Source: Alentia gelatinosa (Eukaryota > Annelida > Polychaeta > Phyllodocida > Polynoidae). From it: 64,000 nucleotides of DNA. The notes beneath the pieces are model-generated. The model saw nothing but the letters and a program-made list of their open reading frames with translations. It was not told where the DNA came from and ran no database searches. The stretch spans positions 1,869,694 to 1,933,693 of the forward strand of contig OX465584.1 of assembly GCA_950022655.1 (NCBI GenBank), written 5' to 3'. The position numbers and the translations under genes were made by a program. Shown piece by piece: positions 36,907 to 51,718 of the stretch (positions are counted from its first letter, which is position 1; every line of letters starts with the position of its first letter).

Positions 36907-38230
36907 ATCAATTTGATTTCACAGACCTACCATCTAAATTGTACATTCATTGCAGTTTTATTTTAAATTGAGGAAAAAGGGCTTTTAATGTAGCATATTC
37001 ACGTTGACTGCAGAATCTGTCTCCTTGAATTTAGAACTTCAAAAACCGTCACAACATGTATCTGAGTGTCTCATTTACCTGATGGATTCAATTCCGGCAC
37101 TTTGACTCCAATATTGTGCATTATTCAGTTGTACATGTAAGAAATTCCTATCGCTGTAGAATCTGTTTCTTTAAAATGATAACGACACGTAGCCGAATAT
37201 ATTTACTACCGTTTGATTTGATATCATCGTTTTAGCATCAAAACTGTTCATTCTACAGTCGGGTTATTAAATATCAACGAAATAGGGCTTTTAAGGTAGC
37301 ATATTCACGTTGGCTACAGAATCTATGTTCTTTAAGTTGAAACTTAAAAAACCGTCGTAACATATATCTGAAGGTGAATGGATTCAATTACATCACTTCA
37401 ACTCCATCATACGCATTATAGTGTTGTACATGAAAGAAATCCCTATCGCTGTAGAATCTGATTCCTTCAAGTTTCGAATCAGAGAATGGTCTCGACACAT
37501 AGCTCAGTAACTTAACTACCCATTATATGATTTCATTGATCATTCTAACTGTTCATTCTACGGCAGTTATATTTCAAATAGATGAAAAAGAGCTTTTAAT
37601 GTAGCATATAATCTGTCACCTTGAATTAAAAACTCACAAAACCGTCACAACATGTATCTGAGTGTCTCATTTACTTGATTGCTTCAATTCCAGCACTCTA
37701 ACTCTATTATTGTGCATTATTCAGCTGTACATGTAAGAAATTCCTATCGCTGTAGAAACTGTTTCCTAAAAATGATAGCGACACGTAGCCAAATATATTT
37801 ACCACCGTTTGATATGATTTCATCCTTTTAGCATCAAAACTGTTTATTTTTCAGTTGGTCATTTAAGATCAACGAAATAGGGCTTTTAACGTAGCATATT
37901 CACGTTGGTTACAGAATCTATGTTCTTGAAGTTGAAACTTCAAAACTGTCGAAATATTTACTTGATGGATTCAATTTCTGCACACTTGCCCTCATAAAAT
38001 TGCTTTTAATATAGAATATTAGAGTTGGCTGCAGAATCTGTCTCCCTGAAGTTAAAACTTCAAAAATCGTCACAAACATTTACCTAATGGATTCGATTCC
38101 GGCACTCTACTCCAATATTGCGCATTATTCTGTTGTACATGTAAGAAATTGCTATCGCTGTAGAATCTATTTCCTTGGAGTAAGCAATCTACAAATTGTG
38201 ATGACACGTAGCTCAGTGTACTAACTACCG
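36907..38230 (+). repeat. 1,324-bp module, copy of 16030 at +20,877
   Basis: It carries TCATTGCAG and GATATCATCG. It is followed at 38231 by a partial CTTCCATC module that breaks at about 38847, exactly mirroring 17354-17969. Confidence 0.88.
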
Positions 38231-38846
38231 ATCAATTTGATTTCACAGACCTTCCATCTAAATTGTACATTCATGGCAGTTTTATTTTAAATTGAGGAAA
38301 AAGGGCTTTTAATGTAGCATATTCACGTTGGCTGCAGAATCTGTCTCCTTGAATTTAGAACTTCAAAAACCGTCACAACATGTATCTGAGTGTCTCATTT
38401 ACCTGATGGATTCAATTCCGGCACTTTGACTCCAATATTGTGCATTATTCAGTTGTACATGTAAGAAATTCCTATCGCTGTAGAATCTGTTTCTTTAAAA
38501 TGATAACGACACGTAGCCGAATATATTTACTACCGTTTGATTTGATTTCATCGTTTTAGCATCAAAACTGTTCATTCTACAGTCGGGTTATTAAATATCA
38601 ACGAAATAGGGCTTTTAAGGTAGCATATTCACGTTGGCTACAGAATCTATGTTCTTTAAGTTGAAACTTAAAAAACCGTCGTAACATATATCTGAAGGTG
38701 AATGGATTCAATTACATCACTTCAACTCCATCATACGCATTATAGTGTTGTACATGAAAGAAATCCCTATCGCTGTAGAATCTGATTCCTTCAAGTTTCG
38801 AATCAGAGAATGGTCTCGACACATAGCTCAGTAACTTAACTACCCA
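38231..38846 (+). repeat. 1,324-bp module, partial, ending at the second switch
   Basis: This is the +20,877 copy of 17354-17969, with the same CATTATATAATTTC and AACTGGATATTC changes just past its end. The switch therefore existed before the super-unit was duplicated. Confidence 0.82.
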
Positions 38847-41800
38847 TTATATAATTTCATTGATCATTCTAACTGGATATTCTACGGCAGTTATATTTCA
38901 AATAGATGAAAAAGAGCTTTTAATGTAGCATATAATCTGTCACCTTGAATTAAAAACTCCCAAAACCGTCACAACATGTATCTTTGTGTCTCATTTACTT
39001 GATGGATTCAATTTCAACAGATTCAACTTACTTTTAGCAAAGAATATTAAAGTTGGGTGCAGAATCTGTCTCCTTGAAGTTAAAACTTCAATGAGCGTCT
39101 CATTTACCTAATGGATTCGATTCCGACACTCTACCCCAATATTGCACATTATTCTGTTGTACATGTAAGAAATTCCTATCGCTGTAGAATCTGTTTCCTT
39201 GAAGTTAGCAATCTACAAATTGTGATGACACGAAACTGAGTGTTTTAGCTACCGCTTAATTTCATTTCACAGACCCACTATCAAAATTATACATTGTACG
39301 GCAGTTTCATTTTAAATCAAGATAAAAAGGGCTGTTATTGTAGCATATTCACGTTTGCCGCAGAATCTGTCTCCTTGAAGTAAGAACTTCAAAAACCGTC
39401 ACAACATGTATCTGAGTGTCTCATTTACTTGATTGCTTCAATTCCAGCACTCTAACTCTAATATTGTATTCAGCTGTACATGTAAGAAATTCCTATCGCT
39501 GTAGAATCTGTTTCCTTGAAGTAAGCAATCTACAAATTGTGATGACACGTAGCTCAGTGTACTAAGTACCGATCAATTTGATTTCACAGACCTACCATCT
39601 AAATTGTACATTCATGGCAGTTTTATTTTTTAAATTGAGGAAAAAGGGCTTTTAATGTAGCATATTCACGTTGGCTGCAGAACTTCAAAAACCGTCACAA
39701 CATGTATCTGAGTGTCTCATTTACTTGATGGATTCAATTCCGGCACTTTAACTCCAATATTGTGCATTATTCAGTTCTACATGTAAGAAATTCCTGTCGC
39801 TGTAGAATCTGTTTCCTAAGAATGGCCACGACACTAAGCTCAGTTTCTGAGTAATACTACCCACTATCTGATCTCATTAATCTAACACCAAAACTGTTCA
39901 TTCTCAGGCAGTTATATTTCAAATAGATGAAAAAGGGCTTTAAATGTAGCATATTCACCTTGGCTGTAAAATCTGTCACCTTGAAGATAAAATTTCAAAA
40001 ATTGTCACAACATGTATCTGAGTGTCCTATTTACCTAATGGTTTCGATTCCGGCACTCTACTCCAATTTTGCGCATTATTCTGTTGTACATGTAAGAAAT
40101 TCCTATCGCTGTAGAATCTGTTTCCTTGAAGTAAGGAATTAACAAATTGTGATGACATGTAGCTCAGTGTATGAACTACTGGTTAATCTGATTTCATTAA
40201 TCTAGCATCAAAATTATTCATTCTACAGCCTTTTTTCTGAAATCGACGAAATATGACTTTTAATGTAGCATTTTCATGTTGCATGCAGAATCTGTCACTT
40301 TAACATTACGAAGTTCAAAACCGTCACAACATGTATCTGAGTGTCTCATTTACTTGATTGCTTCGATTCTGGCACTCTTACTCTAATATTGTGCATTATT
40401 CTGTTGTACATGTAAGAAATTCCTATCGCTGGAGAATTTCTTTCCTAAAATTGATAACGACACGTGGCCGAATATATTTACTACCGTTTGATTTGATTTC
40501 ATCGTATTAGCATCAAAACTGTTCATTCTACAGTCGGGTTATTAAATATCAACGAAATAGGGCTTTTAACGTAGCATATTCACGTTGGCTACAAAATCTA
40601 TGTTCTTGAAGTTGAAACTTCAAAAACCGTCGTAACATGTATCTGAAGAACTCCAATATTGTGCATTATTCAGTTGTACATGTAAGAAATTCCTGTCGGT
40701 GTAAAATCTGTTTCCTAAGAATGGCCACGACACTAAGCTCAGTTTCTGAGTAATACTACCCACTATCTGATTTCATTAATCTAACACCAAAACTGTTCAT
40801 TCTCCGGCAGTTATATTTCAAATAGATGAAAAAGGGCTTTTAATGTAGCATATTCACGTTGGCTGTAAAATCTGTCACCTTGAAGATAAAATTTCAAAAA
40901 TTGTCACAACATGTATCTGAGTGTCCTATTTACCTAATGGTTTCGATTCTGGCACTCTACTCCAATTTTGCGCATTATTCTGTTGTAGAATCTGTTTCCT
41001 TGAGGTAAGGAATTAACAAATTGTGATGACATGTAGCTCAGTGTATGAACTACTGGTTAATCTGATTTCATTAATCTAGCATCAAAATTATTCATTCTAC
41101 AGCCTTTTTTCTGAAATCGACGAAATATGACTTTTAATGTAGCATTTTCATGTTGCATGCAGAATCTGTCACTTTAACATTACGAAGTTCAAAACCGTCA
41201 CAACATGTATCTGAGTGTCTCATTTACTTGATTGCTTCGATTCCGGCAATCTAACTCTAATATTGTGCATTATTCTGTTGTACATGTAAGAAATTCCTAT
41301 CGCTGTAGAATCTCTTTCCTAAAATTGATAACGACACGTAGCCGAATATATTTACTACCGTTTGATTTGATTTCATCGTATTAGCATCAAAACTGTTCAT
41401 TCTACAGTCGGGTTATTAAATATCAACGAAATAGGGCTTTTCACGTTGGCTACAAAATCTATGTTCTTGAAGTTGAAACTTCAAAAACCGTCGTAACATG
41501 TATCTGAAGGTCTCATTTACTCAATGGATTCAATTACGTCACTTCAACTCTATCATACCGATTTTAGTGTTGTACATGAAAGAAATTCCTATCGCTGTAG
41601 AATCTGATTCCTTGAAGTTTCGAATCAGAGAATTGACACGACACTAAGCTCAGTTACTGAGGTAATACTACCCATTATTTGATTTCATTGATCTAACACC
41701 AAAACTGTTCAATCTACGGCAATTATATTTCAAAACGATGAAAAAGGGCTTTTAATGTAGCATATTCACGTTGGCTGTAAAATCTGTCACCTTGAAGTCA

Positions 41801-43023
41801 AAACTTCAAAAATCGTCACAACATGTATCTGAGCGTCTCATTTTCCTGATCGATTTGATTCCGGCAACAGATTCAACTTCGTTTTAGCAAAGAATATTCA
41901 AGTTGGGTGCAGAATCTGTCTCCTTGAAGTTTAAACTTCAATGAGCGTCTCATTTACCTAATGGATCCGATTCCGACACTCTACCCCAATATTGCACATT
42001 ATTCTGTTGTACATGGAAGAAATTCCTATCGCTGTAGAATCTGTTTCCTTGAAGTTAGCAATCTACTAATTGTGATGACACGAAACTCAGTGTTTTAGCT
42101 ACCGCTTAATTTCATTTCACAGACCCACTATCAAAATTATACATTGTACGGCAGTTTCATTTTAAATCGAGGAAAAAAGAGCTGTTAATGTAGCATATTC
42201 ACGTTGGCCGCAGAATCTGTCTCCTTGAAGTAAGAACTTCAAAAACCGTCACAACATTTATCTGAGTGTCTCATTTACTTGATGGATTCAATTCCGGCAC
42301 TTTAACTCCAATATTGTGCATTATTCAGTTGTACATGTAAGAAATTCCTGTCGCTGTAGAATCTGTTTCCTAAGAATGGCCACGACACTAAGCTCAGTTT
42401 CTGAGTAATACTACCCACTATCTGATTTCATTAATCTAACACCAAAACTGTTCATTCTCCGGCAGTTATATTTCAAATAGATGAAAAAGGGCTTTTGATG
42501 TAGCATATTCACGTTTGGCTTTCAAAAATTGTCACAACATGTATCTGAGTGTCCTATTTACCTAATGGTTTCGATTCCGGCACTCTACTCCAATTTCGCG
42601 CATTATTCTGTTGTACATGTAAGAAATTCCTATCGCTGTAGAATCTGTTTCCTTGAGGCAAGGAATTAACAAATTGTGATGACATGTAGCTCAGTGTATG
42701 AACTACTGGTTAATCTGATTTCATTAATCTAGCATCAAAATTATTCATTCTACAGCCTTTTTTCTGAAATCGACGAAATATGACTTTTAATGTAGCATTT
42801 TCATGTTGCATGCAGAATCTGTCACTTTTACATTACGAAGTTCAAAACCGTCACAACATGTATCTGAGTGTCTCATTTACTTGATTGCTTCGATTCCAGC
42901 ACTCTAACTCTAATATTGTATTCAGCTGTACATGTAAGAAATTCCTATCGCTGAAGAATCTGTTTCCTTGAAGTAAGCAATCTACAAATTGTGATGACAC
43001 GTAGCTCAGTGTACTAAGTACCG

Positions 43024-46000
43024 ATCAATTTGATTTCACAGACCTACCATCTAAATTGTACATTCATGGCAGTTTTATTTTTTAAATTGAGGAAAAAGGG
43101 CTTTTAATGTAGCATATTCACGTTGGCTGCAGAATCTGTCTCCTTGAATTTAGAACTTCAAAAACCGTCACAACATGTATCTGAGTGTCTCATTTACCTG
43201 ATTGATTCAATTCCGGCACTTTGACTCCAATATTGTGCATTATTCAGTTGTACATGTAAGAAATTCCTATCGCTGTAGAATCTGTTTCTTAAAAATGATA
43301 ACGACACGTAGCCGAATATATTTACTACCGTTTGATTTGATTTCATCGTTTTAGCATCAAAACTGTTCATTCTACAGTCGGGTTATTAAACGAAATAGGG
43401 CTTTTAACGTAGTATATTCACGTTGGCTACAGAATCTATGTTCTTTAAGTTGAAACTCCAAAAACCGTCGTAACATATATCTGAAGGTGAATGGATTCAA
43501 TTACATCACTTCAACTCCATCATACGCATTATAGTGTTGTACATGAAAGAAATTCCTATCGCTGTAGAATCTGATTCCTTCAAGTTTCGAATCAGAGAAT
43601 TGTCTCGACACATAGCTCAGTAACTTAACTACCCATTATATGATTTCATTGATCATTCTAACTGTTCATTCTACGGCAGTTATATTTCAAATAGATGAAA
43701 AAGGGCTTTTAATGTAGCATATAATCTGTCACCTTGAATTAAAATCTCCCAAAACCGTCACAACATGTATCTTTGTGTCTCATTTACTTGATGGATTCAA
43801 TTTCAACAGATTCAACTTCGTTTTAGCAAAGAATATTCAAGTTGGGTGCAGAATCTGTCTCCTTGAAGTTTAAACTTCAATGAGCGTCTCATTTACCTAA
43901 TGGATCCGATTCCGACACTCTACCCCAATATTGCACATTATTCTGTTGTACATGGAAGAAATTCCTATCGCTGTAGAATCTGTTTCCTTGAAGTTAGCAA
44001 TCTACTAATTGTGATGACACGAAACTCAGTGTTTTAGCTACCGCTTAATTTCATTTCACAGACCCACTATCAAAATTATACATTGTACGGCAGTTTCATT
44101 TTAAATCGAGGAAAAAAGAGCTGTAAATGTAGCATATTCACGTTAGCGGCAGAATCTGTCTCCTTGAAGTAAGAACTTCAAAAACCGTCACAACATTTAT
44201 CTGAGTGTCTCATTTACTTGATGGATTCAATTCCGGCACTTTAACTCCAATATTGTGCATTATTCAGTTGTACATGTAAGAAATTCCTGTCGCTGTAGAA
44301 TCTGTTTCCTAAGAATGGCCACGACACTAAGCTCAGTTTCTGAGTAATACTACCCACTATCTGATTTCATTAATCTAACACCAAAACGGTTCATTCTCCG
44401 GCAGTTATATTTCAAATAGATGAAAAAGGGCTTTTGATGTAGCATATTCACGTTTGACTTTCAAAAATTGTCACAACATGTATCTGAGTGTCCTATTTAC
44501 CTAATGGTTTCGATTCCGGCACTCTACTCCAATTTCGCGCATTATTCTGTTGTACATGTAAGAAATTCCTATCGCTGTAGAATCTGTTTCCTTGAGGCAA
44601 GGAATTAACAAATTGTGATGACATGTAGCTCAGTGTATGAACTACTGGTTAATCTGATTTCATTAATCTAGCATCAAAATTATTCATTCTACAGCCTTTT
44701 TTCTGAAATCGACGAAATATGACTTTTAATGTAGCATTTTCATGTTGCATGCAGAATCTGTCACTTTTACATTACGAAGTTCAAAACCGTCACAACATGT
44801 ATCTGAGTGTCTCATTTACTTGATTGCTTCGATTCCGGCACTCTAACTCTAATATTGTGCATTATTCTGTTGTACATGTAAGAAATTCCTATCGCTGTAG
44901 AATCTCTTTCCTAAAATTGATAACGACACGTAGCCGAATATATTTACTACCGTTTGATTTGATTTCATCGTATTAGCGTCAAAACTGTTCATTCTACAGT
45001 CGGGTTATTAAATATCAACGAAATAGGGCTTTTAACGTAGCATATTCACGTTGGCTACAAAATCTATGTTCTTGAAGTTGAAACTTCAAAAACCGTCGTA
45101 ACATGTATCTGAAGGTCTCATTTACTCAATGGATTCAATTACGTCACTTAAACTCCATCATACGCATTAAAGTGTTGTACATGAAAGAAATTCCTATCGC
45201 TGTAGAATCTGATTCCTTGAAGTTTCGAATCAGAGAATTGACACGACATATAGCTCAGTAACTTATTCACTTACTAACTACCCATTATTTGATTTCATTG
45301 ATCTAACACCAAAACTGTTCATTCTACCGCAGTTATATTTCAAATAGATGAAAAAGGGCTTTTAATGTAGCATATTCACGTTGGCTGTAAAATCTGTCAC
45401 CTTGAAGTCAAAACTTCAAAAATCGTCACAACATGTATCTGAGCGTCTCATTTTCCTGATCGATTTGATTCTGGCACTCTACTCCAATTTTGCGCATTAT
45501 TCTGTTGTACATGTAAGAAATTCCTATCGCTGTAGAATCTGTTTCCTTGAGGTAAGGAATTAACAAATTGTGATGACACGTAGCTTAGTGTACTAACTAC
45601 CGATCAATTTGATTTCACAGACCTACCATCTAAATTGTACATTCATGGCAGTTTTATTTTAAATTGAGGAAAAAGGGCTTTTAATGTAGCATATTCACGT
45701 TGACTGCAGAATCCGCTCCTTGAATTTAGAACTTCAAAAACCGTCACAACATGTATCTGAGTGTCTCATTTACCTGATGGATTCAATTCCGGCACTTTGA
45801 CTCCAATATTGTGCATTATTCAGTTGTACATGTAAGAAATTCCTATCGCTGTAGAATCTGTTTCTTTAAAATGATAACGACACGTAGCCGAATATATTTA
45901 CTACCGTTTGATTTGATTTCATCGTTTTAGCATCAAAACTGTTCATTCTACAGTCGGGTTATTAAATATCAACGAAATAGGGCTTTTAAGGTAGCATATT

Positions 46001-49000
46001 CACGTTGGCTACAGAATCTATGTTCTTTAAGTTGAAACTTAAAAAACCGTCGTAACATATATCTGAAGGTGAATGGATTCAATTACATCACTTCAACTCC
46101 ATCATACGCATTATAGTGTTGTACATGAAAGAAATCCCTATCGCTGTAGAATCTGATTCCTTCAAGTTTCGAATCAGAGAATGGTCTCGACACATAGCTC
46201 AGTAACTTAACTACCCATTATATGATTTCATTGATCATTCTAACTGTTCATTCTACGGCAGTTATATTTCAAATAGATGAAAAAGAGCTTTTAATGTAGC
46301 ATATAATCTGTCACCTTGAATTAAAAACTCACAAAACCGTCACAACATGTATCTGAGTGTCTCATTTACTTGATTGCTTCAATTCCAGCACTCTAACTCT
46401 ATTATTGTGCATTATTCAGCTGTACATGTAAGAAATTCCTATCGCTGTAGAAACTGTTTCCTAAAAATGATAGCGACACGTAGCCAAATATATTTACCAC
46501 CGTTTGATATGATTTCATCCTTTTAGCATCAAAACTGTTTTTTTTTCAGTCGGTCATTTAAGATCAACGAAATAGGGCTTTTAACGTAGCATATTCACGT
46601 TGGTTACAGAATCTATGTTCTTGAAGTTGAAACTTCAAAACTGTCGAAATATTTACTTGATGGATTCAATTTCTGCACACTTGCCCTCATAAAATTGCTT
46701 TTAATATAGAATATTAGAGTTGGCTGCAGAATCTGTCTCCCTGAAGTTAAAACTTCAAAAATCGTCACAAACATTTACCTAATGGATTCGATTCCGGCAC
46801 TCTACTCCAATATTGCGCATTATTCTGTTGTACATGTAAGAAATTGCTATCGCTGTAGAATCTATTTCCTTGGAGTAAGCAATCTACAAATTGTGATGAC
46901 ACGTAGCTCAGTGTACTAACTACCGATCAATTTGATTTCACAGACCTACCATCTAAATTGTACATTCATGGCAGTTTTATTTTAAATTGAGGAAAAAGGG
47001 CTTTTAATGTAGCATATTCACGTTGGCTGCAGAATCTGTCTCCTTGAATTCAGAACTTCAAAAACCGTCACAACATGTATCTGAGTGTCTCATTTACCTG
47101 ATGGATTCAATTCCGGCACTTTGACTCCAATATTGTGCATTATTCAGTTGTACATGTAAGAAATTCCTATCGCTGTAGAATCTGTTTCTTAAAAATGATA
47201 ACGACACGTAGCCGAATATATTTACTACCGTTTGATTTGATTTCATCGTTTTAGCATCAAAACTGTTCATTCTACAGTCGGGTTATTAAATATCAACGAA
47301 ATAGGGCTTTTAAGGTAGCATATTCACGTTGGCTACAGAATCTATGTTCTTTAAGTTGAAACTTAAAAAACCGTCGTAACATATATCTGAAGGTGAATGG
47401 ATTCAATTACATCACTTCAACTCCATCATACGCATTATAGTGTTGTACATGAAAGAAATCCCTATCGCTGTAGAATCTGATTCCTTCAAGTTTCGAATCA
47501 GAGAATGGTCTCGACACATAGCTCAGTAACTTAACTACCCATTATATAATTTCATTGATCATTCTAACTGTTCATTCTACGGCAGTTATATTTCAAATAG
47601 ATGAAAAAGAGCTTTTAATGTAGCATATAATCTGTCACCTTGAATTAAAAACTCCCAAAACCGTCACAACATGTATCTTTGTGTCTCATTTACTTGATGG
47701 ATTCAATTTCAACAGATTCAACTTACTTTTAGCAAAGAATATTAAAGTTGGGTGCAAAATCTGTCTCCTTGAAGTTAAAACTTCAATGAGCGTCTCATTT
47801 ACCTAATGGATTCGATTCCGACACTCTACCCCAATATTGCACATTATTCTGTTGTACATGTAAGAAATTCCTATCGCTGTAGAATCTGTTTCCTTGAAGT
47901 TAGCAATCTACAAATTGTGATGACACGAAACTCAGTGTTTTAGCTACCGCTTAATTTCATTTCACAGACCCACTATCAAAATTATACATTGTACGGCAGT
48001 TTCATTTTAAATCAAGATAAAAAGGGCTGTTATTGTAGCATATTCACGTTTGCCGCAGAATCTGTCTCCTTGAAGTAAGAACTTCAAAAACCGTCACAAC
48101 ATGTATCTGAGTGTCTCATTTACTTGATTGCTTCAATTCCAGCACTCTTACTCTAATATTGTATTCAGCTGTACATGTAAGAAATTCCTATCGCTGTAGA
48201 ATCTGTTTCCTTGAAGTAAGCAATCTACAAATTGTGATGACACGTAGCTCAGTGTACTAAGTACCGATCAATTTGATTTCACAGACCTACCATCTAAATT
48301 GTACATTCATGGCAGTTTTATTTTTTAAATTGAGGAAAAAGGGCTTTTAATGTAGCATATTCACGTTGGCTGCAGAACTTCAAAAACCGTCACAACATGT
48401 ATCTGAGTGTCTCATTTACTTGATGGATTCAATTCCGGCACTTTAACTCCAATATTGTGCATTATTCAGTTCTACATGTAAGAAATTCCTGTCGCTGTAG
48501 AATCTGTTTCCTAAGAATGGCCACGACACTAAGCTCAGTTTCTGAGTAATACTACCCACTATCTGATTTCATTAATCTAACACCAAAACTGTTCATTCTC
48601 AGGCAGTTATATTTCAAATAGATGAAAAAGGGCTTTTAATGTAGCATATTCACGTTGGCTGTAAAATCTGTCACCTTGAAGATAAAATTTCAAAAATTGT
48701 CACAACATGTATCTGAGTGTCCTATTTACCTAATGGTTTCGATTCCGGCACTCTACTCCAATTTTGCGCATTATTCTGTTGTACATGTAAGAAATTCCTA
48801 TCGCTGTAGAATCTGTTTCCTTGAAGTAAGGAATTAACAAATTGTGATGACATGTAGCTCAGTGTATGAACTACTGGTTAATCTGATTTCATTAATCTAG
48901 CATCAAAATTATTCATTCTACAGCCTTTTTTCTGAAATCGACGAAATATGACTTTTAATGTAGCATTTTCATGTTGCATGCAGAATCTGTCACTTTAACA

Positions 49001-51718
49001 TTACGAAGTTCAAAACCGTCACAACATGTATCTGAGTGTCTCATTTACTTGATTGCTTCGATTCTGGCACTCTTACTCTAATATTGTGCATTATTCTGTT
49101 GTACATGTAAGAAATTCCTATCGCTGGAGAATTTCTTTCCTAAAATTGATAACGACACGTAGCCGAATATATTTACTACCGTTTGATTTGATTTCATCGT
49201 ATTAGCATCAAAACTGTTCATTCTACAGTCGGGTTATTAAATATCAACGAAATAGGGCTTTTAACGTAGCATATTCACGTTGGCTACAAAATCTATGTTC
49301 TTGAAGTTGAAACTTCAAAAACCGTCGTAACATGTATCTGAAGAACTCCAATATTGTGCATTATTCAGTTGTACATGTAAGAAATTCCTGTCGGTGTAAA
49401 ATCTGTTTCCTAAGAATGGCCACGACACTAAGCTCAGTTTCTGAGTAATACTACCCACTATCTGATTTCATTAATCTAACACCAAAACTGTTCATTCTCC
49501 GGCAGTTATATTTCAAATAGATGAAAAAGGGCTTTTAATGTAGCATATTCACGTTGGCTGTAAAATCTGTCACCTTGAAGATAAAATTTCAAAAATTGTC
49601 ACAACATGTATCTGAGTGTCCTATTTACCTAATGGTTTCGATTCTGGCACTCTACTCCAATTTTGCGCATTATTCTGTTGTAGAATCTGTTTCCTTGAGG
49701 TAAGGAATTAACAAATTGTGATGACATGTAGCTCAGTGTATGAACTACTGGTTAATCTGATTTCATTAATCTAGCATCAAAATTATTCATTCTACAGCCT
49801 TTTTTCTGAAATCGACGAAATATGACTTTTAATGTAGCATTTTCATGTTGCATGCAGAATCTGTCACTTTAACATTACGAAGTTCAAAACCGTCACAACA
49901 TGTATCTGAGTGTCTCATTTACTTGATTGCTTCGATTCCGGCACTCTAACTCTAATATTGTGCATTATTCTGTTGTACATGTAAGAAATTCCTATCGCTG
50001 TAGAATCTCTTTCCTAAAATTGATAACGACACGTAGCCGAATATATTTACTACCGTTTGATTTGATTTCATCGTATTAGCATCAAAACTGTTCATTCTAC
50101 AGTCGGGTTATTAAATATCAACGAAATAGGGCTTTTCACGTTGGCTACAAAATCTATGTTCTTGAAGTTGAAACTTCAAAAACCGTCGTAACATGTATCT
50201 GAAGGTCTCATTTACTCAATGGATTCAATTACGTCACTTCAACTCTATCATACCGATTTTAGTGTTGTACATGAAAGAAATTCCTATCGCTGTAGAATCT
50301 GATTCCTTGAAGTTTCGAATCAGAGAATTGACACGACACTAAGCTCAGTTACTGAGGTAATACTACCCATTATTTGATTTCATTGATCTAACACCAAAAC
50401 TGTTCAATCTACGGCAATTATATTTCAAAACGATGAAAAAGGGCTTTTAATGTAGCATATTCACGTTGGCTGTAAAATCTGTCACCTTGAAGTCAAAACT
50501 TCAAAAATCGTCACAACATGTATCTGAGCGTCTCATTTTCCTGATCGATTTGATTCCGGCAACAGATTCAACTTCGTTTTAGCAAAGAATATTCAAGTTG
50601 GGTGCAGAATCTGTCTCCTTGAAGTTTAAACTTCAATGAGCGTCTCATTTACCTAATGGATCCGATTCCGACACTCTACCCCAATATTGCACATTATTCT
50701 GTTGTACATGGAAGAAATTCCTATCGCTGTAGAATCTGTTTCCTTGAAGTTAGCAATCTACTAATTGTGATGACACGAAACTCAGTGTTTAAGCTACCGC
50801 TTAATTTCATTTCACAGACCCACTATCAAAATTATACATTGTACGGCAGTTTCATTTTAAATCGAGGAAAAAAGAGCTGTTAATGTAGCATATTCACGTT
50901 GGCCGCAGAATCTGTCTCCTTGAAGTAAGAACTTCAAAAACCGTCACAACATTTATCTGAGTGTCTCATTTACTTGATGGATTCAATTCCGGCACTTTAA
51001 CTCCAATATTGTGCATTATTCAGTTGTACATGTAAGAAATTCCTGTCGCTGTAGAATCTGTTTCCTAAGAATGGCCACGACACTAAGCTCAGTTTCTGAG
51101 TAATACTACCCACTATCTGATTTCATTAATCTAACACCAAAACTGTTCATTCTCCGGCAGTTATATTTCAAATAGATGAAAAAGGGCTTTTGATGTAGCA
51201 TATTCACGTTTGGCTTTCAAAAATTGTCACAACATGTATCTGAGTGTCCTATTTACCTAATGGTTTCGATTCCGGCACTCTACTCCAATTTCGCGCATTA
51301 TTCTGTTGTACATGTAAGAAATTCCTATCGCTGTAGAATCTGTTTCCTTGAGGCAAGGAATTAACAAATTGTGATGACATGTAGCTCAGTGTATGAACTA
51401 CTGGTTAATTTGATTTCATTAATCTAGCATCAAAATTATTCATTCTACAGCCTTTTTTCTGAAATCGACGAAATATGACTTTTAATGTAGCATTTTCATG
51501 TTGCATGCAGAATCTGTCACTTTTACATTACGAAGTTCAAAACCGTCACAACATGTATCTGAGTGTCTCATTTACTTGATTGCTTCGATTCCAGCACTCT
51601 AACTCTAATATTGTATTCAGCTGTACATGTAAGAAATTCCTATCGCTGAAGAATCTGTTTCCTTGAAGTAAGCAATCTACAAATTGTGATGACACGTAGC
51701 TCAGTGTACTAAGTACCG
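43024..51718 (+). repeat. Sister higher-order repeat of 8,695 bp, copy 2
   Basis: It begins at ATCAATTTGATTTC (43024) and repeats from 51719. Private shared marks with the following copy are CGCTGAAGAATC (42951 and 51646), CCTGATTGATTCAATTCC, and GTTAGCGGCAG (44141 and 52836). It includes the diverged 1,324-bp module at 45603 and the 75-codon ATG frame at 50656. Confidence 0.85.
45603..46925 (+). repeat. 1,324-bp module, diverged copy (1,323 bp)
   Basis: The segment order is the same, but there are changes not seen in the left copies. GAATCCGCTCC replaces GAATCTGTCTCC and is one base shorter. A longer T run precedes CAGTCGGTC near 46540. The marks GTTGACTGC and CTCTATTATTG are both present. 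A further partial module follows from 46926 to about 47550. Confidence 0.85.

Larger units (their letters stand above)
31171..38846 (+). repeat. 9,339-bp higher-order repeat inside super-unit 2, incomplete copy
   Basis: It corresponds to 10294-17969 at +20,877 and keeps that copy's diagnostic states (A at 34424, T at 33630, C at 35463). A private change lies at 34329 (GATCAAATTG for GATCAATTTG). Confidence 0.9.
21721..42597 (+). repeat. 20,877-bp super-unit, copy 2
   Basis: It directly follows copy 1 and is near-identical to it. Differences I found are few: A at 15041 versus T at 35918, G at 20188 versus A at 41065, and T at 13452 versus A at 34329. The match runs on to about 42657. There GAGGTAAGG / GATGACACGTAGCTTAG of copy 1 becomes GAGGCAAGG / GATGACATGTAGCTCAG, and the following sequence is type D instead of type A. 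Confidence 0.92.
34324..43023 (+). repeat. Sister higher-order repeat of about 8,700 bp, copy 1
   Basis: Counting from the ATCAA start at 34324, the order of types recurs at 43024. Matches include 36685/45381, 38231/46926, 38841/47536, the 39960/48655 frame and the 41866/50561 AACAG junction. The offset slips between 8,700, 8,696 and 8,695 through small indels, for example a longer T run at 43080 and loss of TATCAA near 43390. This unit overlaps super-unit 2, so the two periodicities interlock. Confidence 0.85.
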
